Shown here: positions 1 to 6,353 of the stretch, piece after piece
Position numbering within the stretch: the first letter of the stretch is position 1
How the letters are laid out: each line of letters opens with the position of its first letter
NCBI GenBank assembly: GCA_022843085.1
Contig: JALHOI010000013.1
Coordinates: forward strand, 1 to 6,353
Source of the DNA: Pseudobdellovibrionaceae bacterium
GTDB lineage: Bacteria; Bdellovibrionota; Bdellovibrionia; Bdellovibrionales; JAMPXM01
Length of the DNA: 6,353 bases
Direction: 5' to 3'
Notes under the pieces: model-generated
The model's database searches: none
What the model saw: the letters and a program-made list of their open reading frames with translations, nothing else
Told to the model about the DNA's origin: nothing
Program-made: the position numbers and the translations under genes

Positions 1-5
1 TATCA

Positions 6-1049
6 TTAGAATCTCACGCTCAGGCCGAGAGAGACTAAACGTTTATATTCGTCCGTGAACCAAAAGCTTGACTGATGATCTTCGGCTCGAGCGCCGTTCG
101 TGTGACGAAGAGTGACGGTAGCAAAGCTCTTTGTCCAAGATAGAATCTGAAAATTACTGATGGCAGGTGTTGTCGAGTCGTCGAGGTAATGAACGAGGCG
201 AGCGGTTCCGCCCACCGTGAATCGAAAACCGCCACCGAGACGTGCCGATGTCGAAATCGAGTAGCCTGCTGAGCTGTCCGGATTAACTTCGCGAGTAACA
301 GGGCTGTAGGCAAATTTGTTCACAATGTAGTCGGCTGATAGCGTTTGAGAAATGTTGTATCGCCCGCCTTGAAAACCAAGAGCCCAGCCCAAACTGACGT
401 AGGGTACCGCACTGATGCCTTCGTACTGGGTATCATCAGATGTAGGTAAAGTTGTACCGATTGACACATCGAGAATATTGCTTGCATCCATGATTTTAGA
501 AAACTCAAATGCGCGAGATGCGGAAATGTCGAAATCAGAAGATGCGATTGGTGAGCCATAGACGTTCCCTTGCACTTCTCGGTCAAGCGTCGTGAATTGG
601 CCCGACCCAGCAACATTCAAGGTAATAACTTCGTTTGTAAGCTCGTCGTCGAACCCGATGATAGCGGCGCGATCGAGAACTGTGACTGAACCCATCAGAA
701 GCATTCGATGCGTGGCGATGAAGGGTTCGCGTTGAAGAGCGAGGTCCTGCCGAACGCCATAGCTTAGCATTCCACTGAATCTGAAGCGACTCTTGGTCGC
801 TCGACCCACGCTCGTAGAGAGACTGCCGAATTTTTTTGAATTGGCTTCAAGATCTTCAACCGTGATGCCCTGAGCGCGCTGCTGAGGTGTCAGGGTTATA
901 GCCGATGTGGCGGCAACAGTAACGGCACCAAACGAGCGTTCGCCGGATAAAATCACGATCGCGACGGTTGCGACGATCGCCACAGCGCGAATCGAGAGAC
1001 TTTTAATGCTGAGCGCGGCGGTTTGCGCTGTTTCTGGCGTTACTGTCAT
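6..1049 (-). CDS. Outer-membrane beta-barrel protein of unknown family
   Basis: The protein is 347 aa from an ATG that overlaps the stop of the lipoprotein gene (ATGA). Only a weak GAG precedes it, so translation probably depends on coupling. A signal peptide is clear: Lys16 and Arg21, a hydrophobic run AVAIVATVAIVIL (22-34), and likely cleavage after Gly41 or Ala42. The start gives an unusually long polar lead of about 20 residues, but no in-frame start after it looks better. After a short soluble stretch (43-75), residues 80-347 alternate polar and hydrophobic residues in many strands, for example FRFSGMLSYGV, ILDVSIGTTL, YVSLGWALGF, FRFTVGGTARLVHYL and LVSLGLSVRF. The final Phe in VRF is the usual recognition signal for the BAM assembly machine. 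Perhaps ten to twelve strands are present. There are no cysteines. The likely role is a pore or an anchor for the upstream lipoprotein and protease; substrate and family are unknown. Confidence 0.82.
   Translation of the reverse strand: MTVTPETAQTAALSIKSLSIRAVAIVATVAIVILSGERSFGAVTVAATSAITLTPQQRAQGITVEDLEANSKKFGSLSTSVGRATKSRFRFSGMLSYGVRQDLALQREPFIATHRMLLMGSVTVLDRAAIIGFDDELTNEVITLNVAGSGQFTTLDREVQGNVYGSPIASSDFDISASRAFEFSKIMDASNILDVSIGTTLPTSDDTQYEGISAVPYVSLGWALGFQGGRYNISQTLSADYIVNKFAYSPVTREVNPDSSAGYSISTSARLGGGFRFTVGGTARLVHYLDDSTTPAISNFQILSWTKSFATVTLRHTNGARAEDHQSSFWFTDEYKRLVSLGLSVRF
927..1049 (-). other. Sec signal peptide of the barrel protein
   Basis: The first 41 residues hold two positive charges, a 13-residue Ala/Val/Ile core and a polar Ser-Gly-Glu-Arg-Ser-Phe-Gly end. 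Ser at -3 and Gly at -1 fit signal peptidase I. No cysteine lies near the cleavage point, so this is not a lipoprotein. Confidence 0.7.
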
Positions 1050-4000
1050 CGGCAGCTCGCGGTTGCCGTTGCTGGTCTGCCGCCGACGGTGAAGGCGTTA
1101 CCAGTTTCGCGATCGAAGAGCATTCGACGAGTCGAAAAGTCATCTAGTTTCTGGCGCGAAATGTAGACGGGTGATCCTTGTAGAATATCGATTTTTGCCG
1201 ATTGCAATTCGCCCTCGCGAATTTCATAGGTGTACTCGATTTTAGAATTGGCTTTGGCATCAGATGCCTCGCGATCTTTAATCGCTTCTTCAATCTTTTT
1301 AACTCGATCAAAGAATCCGTTGACGAGCGGTGCAAAGCCACGACCTAAAATTTGCTTGAAATCTTCTTCAGGTTGAAACAAGAAATGACCGACCGAGTTT
1401 TCTGTTCGATTGAATTCGCGCGCTTCGATGAGTGCACTTTCGTCTTCTGTGAGCGACTTAAAGAGCATTTCAAAGAGAGTCCATGGATCGCCGTTCTCAT
1501 CGAGCATAAAGTTTTTGAGCTTATCTTTCTGCCAACGGCTCGTCGCGCCGACAAGGTCGACAAACTTCGTATCACGCTTCGGGCGGCCACCTTTGTCAGT
1601 CATAGAAAGTATCGACACGGCGCCTGCGGCCTCATTTACAACGTCACGAGCGTCCATAGTGTAAGACCGAACGGGGCAATCAGTGATGTTCGGTTTTCCC
1701 TGGCACGACTGTGCGGAGGTGTCGAATATTTGAAAAGTTCCGAGCTTGTAGAGCTCGACATTCAACTTGATACGATTCGCAAAAACCTCGGGGTCGGAAG
1801 TCGTGTTCATCCATTTGACAAAAGCAGAATATGAATCGTTGAAGTTTCGCAGTCCTTCACGAACGAACATATCTTCTGATTCGTTGTAGGTAATTGTAAC
1901 TTGCTTGCGTTCTCGCCAGTAGCTGGTGTCCGTCAAATCAGATGGCATCAAAACACGAACGTTTGGTGCTACGGATTTGAGATGTTGCCGCATTCGCAAA
2001 AGAACATCGAGCTCAGCGTAAACATACTCATCCGCCGTGATCTGACTAATTGTTTTGTAATTCGCTGTCGCGCTGAGCTCGTTCAACCCAAGAGTTGAAT
2101 TCAAGTAGTTTGAAGCTTCGGCAAGCCCTGCTGATTTCGCCCGCGCCGCGTTCATCAGTGACCAGACTTTTTTCAGATGCTGCATTTCAAGTTCAACGAG
2201 ATCATTCTGCCGGCTTATTTCGCCCGTAATGGCTTGATCGAGGCAGGTCGACAACGTCTTGTTCCAACGAGTGACTTCGGTCAGATATTCCATCTGCAAG
2301 CGACGGACGTTCGCCAGAAATCCTTCAATTTCATCTTTCGTTGCATCACGAGATGCCTTATCGACGCCAGATTTCTCGAGGTGTTTTTCTAGCAGTCCCG
2401 TCATGATAGCGACGAAGTCGAGTTTACGTCGCAGCTGCTCATTGACGAGCTTGACTCGCGTGACGACCTGACCATTGTAGAAGCCCCACGCGTCGGCTCC
2501 GTATCCGCCTGATGATTGCGATCCGACGTACACTCCGTGAGATAGTTGACCGAACTCGATTGGAAGAGTTGCGCCTGTTGAGCCGAGCTTGTGACCCTGG
2601 CTCAAAATGTCGCGATCTTGTCGGCAGACTTGCAAAAAAGTCGTCATTGCATTCGACTGACGCATGCTTTTGCGAATTCCTTCGAGTGCTTGTTCAAGTT
2701 CAATTCGGTCTGAATCGAGATATTTGCCTATGACAACCTCGAAGAACCGGGGAATATCGAGCTTCGTCGTCTCCGAAACCGCGAAGGCTTTGAATGTTTC
2801 AGTTTTAAGCGCGAACAGAAATGCGTAGAGCGTTTCGATTCGTTTGAGCGATTCACCGTCGTTGCCGAATTTGAAGAGCGGTGCGAGGCGTCCGTCGAAG
2901 AACCATTCAATGATAGTTGCCGCGTTGATCTCGTAACGACCAAAAGCCGTATCGATCGGCAGTTTAAATTTTACTTCGGCCATGAAGTACGCCATGAGCA
3001 TCATGTTTGGGTAGACAGAGAGATACTTGATGTTTCGGCGAACGCTGGTCAGCATTTGATTTACGTTTCGAAACTCTTTCGAACTGAAGCATTCATCTGA
3101 GGCTTTTAAGTTTCGGTCTAGAAACAGTTGAATTCGATCGATACGGCTCAGCATCTGGCTCCACTGCGTGGAGATCGGGAATGATTTTTCGACCGCCTTC
3201 TGAAACAGAGTCGCGGACGACCACTCTTTATTCGAGTAGATCGAACTCATGTATCGATTTGTCCGTACGATCTGACCCGCGATCTGAATTTTGATGTAGT
3301 GTTCGGCTGCTTTCAAAAGTTTACCCGAATCACGGCGACTTCCACGCCAGATTTCGCTCGCATCATCTGGAGTCAGGTGATCGCCAAAGACTCGATCGAT
3401 CATAAAGAAATATTCGTCCTGAGGGATTGAATCGGTAAGCACCAGATTTTTTAAAATGCCCTGTTCCTGACCTCTCAAGGCGGTCGAGATCGTTGTGAAC
3501 GAATCGTCGAGGCTGTCGAGCGGATCTTGTTTCAGACTTGTTACGTCGTCGTCCGAGGACAGCAACGGTTGTTGCGACTTTTTAATCGCGTCAGTGAGTG
3601 AAGTCGCAAGGTTCCCGGTTTTTCCGTCATACAAAAAGCTCTTGGCAGCCAACGACAGCATACGTGTCGCAGCTTGCCCGAAGGGGTTGTCAATGCGACG
3701 TGAGTAATTCCATGGTGAAAATGCATTCACAAATGCTTCGAAACGAGTGCGAAACTCTGGGTCTGTAAGATCTGGGTTAAAGCGCTTCAGGATAAGTTCG
3801 AAAACCTCTGTGTGACGAGTCAGCAGTTCGCGCTCGCGCGACTTGTTTTCAGACCGGCCAAACGCATCAGCGTAATCAGCCGCTCGTGCAAGATAGAGAA
3901 ACTCGAACTGAGGGTCCGCAATTTGATTTCGGAGATCGAAAGAAACGGCGAGTCGCCGGTAATACAAACGCACGAGTGCGTCACGCTTCTTCAGGTCCAA

Positions 4001-4543
4001 CTCTTTACCGATCGCGCTGTCGAGGGACCGCGCTGAGAGTTCCATAATCTTGGCTGAATCACCATCATTTCGGAAGAATCGTAGATTTGTGCAGCCCAAC
4101 ATCTGTCCGTCGCAACCTGATTCGATTGCGATCCGGGCTTTCTCAATCCAAGGAGCTGCTAACTCTGGATGCGTCGTCGCGAGAGCTGTCAACGTCGAGT
4201 TGAAGACGGTCAGTGCATCTCGCATTTCCTTTGTGTTTATCACACGTGGATCATCAAGGTAGGCTCGGTTTAAGACGAAGGTTGACAGCTTTGTCAGTGT
4301 GCCTGTTTTGTCGGACACAGTCTTTGAATTGAAATCGACGTTGCTGGGATTTATCTTTCGAAGAGCCGACATATCAACAGCCGGGCCCAATGGCGCAACC
4401 ACGACTTCATCGCCGATGACGGCTTGTTCGTGAACCGTGACGGGGACTTCGCGTTTTGAGCAGGCAAGCATCGCTTGGCTTGCGCCAATCACAAGCACCA
4501 TCATAGAGCCGCGAACGAGCCGTGAGCGTTTGAAGTTCTTCAC
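1046..4543 (-). CDS. Giant predicted outer-membrane or surface lipoprotein of unknown function
   Basis: The protein is 1165 aa from the GTG chosen because GAGGA precedes it. Residues 1-27 form a lipoprotein signal: a basic start (KNFKRSRLVR), a hydrophobic core (MMVLVIGASQA) and the lipobox AMLAC, with Cys28 as the lipidation site. Ser follows Cys28, not the Asp that marks inner-membrane retention in Escherichia coli, so outer-membrane placement is favoured. The mature part looks mostly alpha-helical, with long amphipathic, charged stretches at about 100-320, 400-640 and 695-860 and a Gly/Tyr-rich insert at 665-691. The C-terminal 80 residues turn more strand-like. Eight further cysteines (144, 151, 485, 640, 767, 947, 956, 1164) suit an oxidising compartment. 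No domain, catalytic motif or second membrane segment is recognised. It sits between the protease and barrel genes and overlaps the latter by ATGA. A scaffold or partner role with them is inferred. An alternative start at 4555 would add four residues. Confidence 0.85.
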   Translation of the reverse strand: MKNFKRSRLVRGSMMVLVIGASQAMLACSKREVPVTVHEQAVIGDEVVVAPLGPAVDMSALRKINPSNVDFNSKTVSDKTGTLTKLSTFVLNRAYLDDPRVINTKEMRDALTVFNSTLTALATTHPELAAPWIEKARIAIESGCDGQMLGCTNLRFFRNDGDSAKIMELSARSLDSAIGKELDLKKRDALVRLYYRRLAVSFDLRNQIADPQFEFLYLARAADYADAFGRSENKSRERELLTRHTEVFELILKRFNPDLTDPEFRTRFEAFVNAFSPWNYSRRIDNPFGQAATRMLSLAAKSFLYDGKTGNLATSLTDAIKKSQQPLLSSDDDVTSLKQDPLDSLDDSFTTISTALRGQEQGILKNLVLTDSIPQDEYFFMIDRVFGDHLTPDDASEIWRGSRRDSGKLLKAAEHYIKIQIAGQIVRTNRYMSSIYSNKEWSSATLFQKAVEKSFPISTQWSQMLSRIDRIQLFLDRNLKASDECFSSKEFRNVNQMLTSVRRNIKYLSVYPNMMLMAYFMAEVKFKLPIDTAFGRYEINAATIIEWFFDGRLAPLFKFGNDGESLKRIETLYAFLFALKTETFKAFAVSETTKLDIPRFFEVVIGKYLDSDRIELEQALEGIRKSMRQSNAMTTFLQVCRQDRDILSQGHKLGSTGATLPIEFGQLSHGVYVGSQSSGGYGADAWGFYNGQVVTRVKLVNEQLRRKLDFVAIMTGLLEKHLEKSGVDKASRDATKDEIEGFLANVRRLQMEYLTEVTRWNKTLSTCLDQAITGEISRQNDLVELEMQHLKKVWSLMNAARAKSAGLAEASNYLNSTLGLNELSATANYKTISQITADEYVYAELDVLLRMRQHLKSVAPNVRVLMPSDLTDTSYWRERKQVTITYNESEDMFVREGLRNFNDSYSAFVKWMNTTSDPEVFANRIKLNVELYKLGTFQIFDTSAQSCQGKPNITDCPVRSYTMDARDVVNEAAGAVSILSMTDKGGRPKRDTKFVDLVGATSRWQKDKLKNFMLDENGDPWTLFEMLFKSLTEDESALIEAREFNRTENSVGHFLFQPEEDFKQILGRGFAPLVNGFFDRVKKIEEAIKDREASDAKANSKIEYTYEIREGELQSAKIDILQGSPVYISRQKLDDFSTRRMLFDRETGNAFTVGGRPATATASCR
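2471..2551 (-). other. Gly/Tyr/Ser-rich insert in the lipoprotein
   Basis: Residues 665-691 are rich in Gly, Ser, Tyr and Trp (for example GSQSSGGYGADAWGFYNG) and nearly free of charge. They interrupt an otherwise charged helical protein, about midway between its two helical halves. This looks like an exposed flexible loop, hinge or interaction patch; the function is unknown. Confidence 0.45.
4460..4543 (-). other. Lipoprotein signal peptide and lipobox (AMLAC)
   Basis: These codons encode 27 residues ending in Ala, followed by the lipid-accepting Cys (TGC at 4460-4462). The sequence fits the general lipobox rule: small or hydrophobic residues at -4 to -2, Ala at -1, and no charged residue in the six before them. 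Leu at -2 and Met at -3 are less common than the LAGC type, so signal peptidase II processing is likely but not certain. Confidence 0.8.
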
Positions 4544-4548
4544 CGTGT

Positions 4549-4553
4549 TCCTC
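4549..4553 (-). promoter_or_regulatory. Ribosome binding site GAGGA for the lipoprotein gene
   Basis: GAGGA stands five bases before the GTG at 4541-4543. It decides the start between three in-frame GTG codons. The GTG at 4553-4555 overlaps the preceding TAG (TAGTG) but has only a weak GGTG upstream. The GTG at 4652-4654 would lie deep in the previous gene and would bury the signal peptide behind 37 extra, arginine-rich residues. Confidence 0.7.
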
Positions 4554-4554
4554 A

Positions 4555-6353
4555 CTATTTCACCAAGTAATCTAGAACTTCGGGCAGGAAGTATCCGTTT
4601 AGCAGAGCTGCGGTCGAGACGATCATACCGACGCCGCGGACAGCGCTTTCGCACTGCGCTGGCGTCGCCGAGTTATTTGGGATTGCGTAGTAGATCGCGA
4701 AGTTTTCTTTGATCGAGTTTAAAAATCGAAGTTGTTTTTCTGGATCGCCGGCAATTCCGGACATCAGCAAAAATCCAGGATATGTCGTGCCCTCGGCCTG
4801 GCTATTGAAGAAGCTCGCAAGACCATCGTTGTTGCCGCGTATGCAGCTATCCAGAATACTATTATTCAACTTCTCGAGTGTTGCTTTCACGCTGTGCGCC
4901 GCTAACACGTCATCGTGCTTGTCGTCATACTCGACATGATAAGCCCAGGCGTAAGCGAGCTCGTCGCTGAGAAACATTATTTTAGTCAACGGATAGACGA
5001 AGTTTCGGCTGGCCGCTCGAACGATGAGTTTTCCGCCGGGCAGAACAAACGACTCGGGAATTCTTTGGGTGCGATCGGTGTTCGGGTCGTAGAGTTCGCC
5101 TTCAAAGTGCGTAATGCGTGATTTGTCTTCACGCGTCTTCATTTGCAGAAGTACGGCCTTCATTGAAAGTCGGAAGCTTGTCTGATTGCGAATATTTTCG
5201 ATGAAGTCTTTCGGCATCCGAGTTGAATCGTTGGCCCACGACTGCTGATCTATGAGTTGACCCATCGACGTGATAATCATTCCCATCGTGGCCGAGTTGC
5301 CCATGGACGAAGAGAGTTTTAAGTTCTTCTCGACAGCTGAGGCAAACGCTTCGGTGAATTCCAAAGGGAACATCGTTGAGTACGAAAACAGTCCGTCTGC
5401 ACCCGAGTACCGCGGAACCGGAAACATCCAGCCTCCAAGCATGACCCATGGGTACGGCGTCGTCAGAGCATTCATCGCTGAAAGTTTGAGAGGCATGACG
5501 GATAAGGCGGTGTGGGTGCCCCAGATACGAGAGTAGTCAACATCCGCGTCGCCACCGGTTAGACCGCCCGGTGTGACGGCGCGATCCCAGTTCATACGCG
5601 ATCGATCTGGGCCCGGGATCGTCATCAAATTCATCATCTCGCGAACCGCCATTCGATTCACCTTGCAGAGCTCTTTCAATTCGGGCTTCGTCTTAAAAAT
5701 ACCGCGAAGTAAACTGCTGCCTTCGATTTCTCCGGTACAGACCCGCGAGAATTCGTACAAATCCCGGTCGCTGTCCGATATGGTGCGAATCTCGGGCTCG
5801 AACTTTTGGCGCATATGATCGTAGAAGGTTCGAATCCGACCGAGTGTTGTGAGCGACTTCCACCAAAGGTAGGATTCAGCTTCTTCGGTGTTTCCGCCGC
5901 GTGAATCGGTGAACGCGTAAATTCTTGAAACCATGTTGGCATTCAGGTCGTCGAAATAGTTCTTTACAATCGATTCGGCATCGCTTCCGCGGTCGAAACG
6001 ATTGCAATAGGGGTCGGCGCCGAAGCTTGCATCGAAGTCGTTACATTGAGGAAAGTAGGAGGTTGCGAATTGTGGTTTATCTGGATTCGCCGATGGAATC
6101 ACGCCACTCGCAGGAACTTTTTCGAACGTAAATTCCTCATCGTCGCTACCGCGGCGAAATGTCGCGTACTCCTGATTGTAGAGGTAGCGAAGCGTTAACA
6201 TGTCTTGAGGGCCTGGCGCGATTGCCGCTGGGTCTTCTAGAATCTCTGTGACTGGATGCCGGTATCCCATGACAGATGTTGAATTCGTGTGGCTATGGGC
6301 CGCGTCCTTCTTCAATTTGTCGAGGTATTTTTTAGGAACACTGCCATCGTCCG
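4555..6353 (-). CDS. Met-zincin-like zinc metalloprotease, C-terminal part (5' end beyond window)
   Basis: The frame is open to the right edge, so 598 residues of a longer protein are visible. An in-frame TTG at 6313-6315 is not the start, because coding continues upstream of it (DDGSVPKKYLDK). Numbering from that TTG, residues 12-18 read STSVMGY, like the Met-turn of metzincins. Residues 35-47 read GPQDMLTLRYLYN, matching the GPYDxxAIRYxY helix that follows the Met-turn in Met-zincin (DUF4953-type) proteases. Residues 91-110 hold a CN.FD...DPYCNRFDRG segment also seen, as I recall, in such proteins. The HExxHxxGxxH zinc site would lie outside the window, so catalysis cannot be confirmed. Residues 250-586 are mixed helix and strand and I recognise nothing there. 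Six cysteines suit an exported protein. The predicted role, peptide hydrolysis in the periplasm or at the surface, is inferred from family only. It is the first visible gene of the operon; its TAG stop lies 11 bases before the lipoprotein start. Confidence 0.72.
   Translation of the reverse strand, partial: DDGSVPKKYLDKLKKDAAHSHTNSTSVMGYRHPVTEILEDPAAIAPGPQDMLTLRYLYNQEYATFRRGSDDEEFTFEKVPASGVIPSANPDKPQFATSYFPQCNDFDASFGADPYCNRFDRGSDAESIVKNYFDDLNANMVSRIYAFTDSRGGNTEEAESYLWWKSLTTLGRIRTFYDHMRQKFEPEIRTISDSDRDLYEFSRVCTGEIEGSSLLRGIFKTKPELKELCKVNRMAVREMMNLMTIPGPDRSRMNWDRAVTPGGLTGGDADVDYSRIWGTHTALSVMPLKLSAMNALTTPYPWVMLGGWMFPVPRYSGADGLFSYSTMFPLEFTEAFASAVEKNLKLSSSMGNSATMGMIITSMGQLIDQQSWANDSTRMPKDFIENIRNQTSFRLSMKAVLLQMKTREDKSRITHFEGELYDPNTDRTQRIPESFVLPGGKLIVRAASRNFVYPLTKIMFLSDELAYAWAYHVEYDDKHDDVLAAHSVKATLEKLNNSILDSCIRGNNDGLASFFNSQAEGTTYPGFLLMSGIAGDPEKQLRFLNSIKENFAIYYAIPNNSATPAQCESAVRGVGMIVSTAALLNGYFLPEVLDYLVK
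5986..6045 (-). other. Cys/Asp-rich motif of the protease (CN.FD...DPYCNRFDRG)
   Basis: Two cysteines 13 residues apart flank an acidic loop and are followed by Asn-Arg-Phe-Asp-Arg-Gly. From memory, a similar CTDED...DPLCxRWDxG pattern follows the Met-turn in related Met-zincin proteins, which supports the family call. The cysteines probably form a disulfide and the Asp residues could bind a structural metal; both are inferences. Confidence 0.5.
6262..6276 (-). other. Met-turn-like motif SVMGY of the protease
   Basis: The five codons encode Ser-Val-Met-Gly-Tyr, preceded by Asn-Ser-Thr. In metzincins a conserved Met lies under the zinc site and is followed by a tight turn. Met-zincin relatives usually read SVMDY as I recall it, so Gly in place of Asp is a small departure. 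The assignment rests on this match together with the GPQD...RYLYN helix just downstream (roughly 6175-6213). Confidence 0.6.

Noticed and set aside
1352..1834. Plus-strand open frame of 160 codons inside the lipoprotein gene
   Set aside because: It lies wholly opposite a well-supported gene, has no clear ribosome binding site or recognisable protein features, and is best explained as a shadow of the coding strand. The other plus-strand frames of 60 to 91 codons were rejected for the same reason.
2864..4085. Possible internal repeat in the lipoprotein (RNDGDSAKIME near 158 and GNDGESLKRIE near 560)
   Set aside because: Only about ten residues resemble each other and the flanks do not align by eye, so chance is the simpler explanation. 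A self-comparison dot plot could settle it.
5129..5449. Minus-strand 106-codon frame inside the protease gene
   Set aside because: It lies in a different frame within a long gene with family motifs. Its composition is odd and it shows no start signal, so it is a shadow.
4555..6315. Treating the protease gene as complete, starting at TTG 6313-6315
   Set aside because: The frame stays open upstream to the window edge, and the TTG falls a dozen residues before the Met-turn, inside the expected catalytic domain. There is no signal peptide after it.
1..6353. Promoters, terminators, tRNAs, CRISPR arrays, insertion sequences
   Set aside because: There is no intergenic space longer than about 11 bases, and no direct or inverted repeats of note were seen. 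Many CGATCG and TCGA words occur, but they are scattered and reflect codon use.

Overview
The window is fully coding and reads from right to left: three large minus-strand genes packed end to end, with no untranslated stretch longer than about 11 bases. All three products appear to be exported. The set suggests a Gram-negative bacterium, because it includes a lipoprotein signal and an outer-membrane barrel ending in Phe. Base composition looks close to balanced by eye. The protein style (large orphan lipoproteins, a metzincin-like protease of the type annotated 'zinc-dependent metalloprotease') would suit the Bdellovibrionota or a related delta-proteobacterial-like lineage. That taxonomic guess is an inference, and no gene here is diagnostic of a genus.

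Layout in the direction of transcription. (1) 6353 to 4555 is the C-terminal part of a protease-like protein, open to the right edge of the window. It has a Met-turn-like SVMGY, a GPxDxxxxRYLY helix and a Cys/Asp/Arg-rich CN.FD...DPYCNRFDRG segment, as I recall them from the Met-zincin (DUF4953-type) family. The zinc-binding HExxH motif, if present, lies outside the window. (2) 4543 to 1046 encodes a giant (1165 aa) predicted lipoprotein with no domain I recognise. (3) 1049 to 6 encodes a 347 aa outer-membrane beta-barrel with a signal peptide and a C-terminal VRF.

The junctions are tight. The first gene's TAG is followed 11 bases later by the GTG of the lipoprotein gene, with a GAGGA ribosome binding site in the gap. 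The lipoprotein and barrel genes overlap by ATGA. The barrel gene ends in tandem stops, TAATGA, which also hold an ATG that could start a further gene to the left. This arrangement predicts one polycistronic message and translational coupling. The working hypothesis is that the three products act together at the outer membrane or cell surface: a protease-like protein, a large lipid-anchored scaffold and a barrel. That three-part set is the best candidate here for an undescribed system. Its promoter and terminator are both outside the window, and I see no RNA genes, mobile elements, CRISPR arrays or clear repeats.
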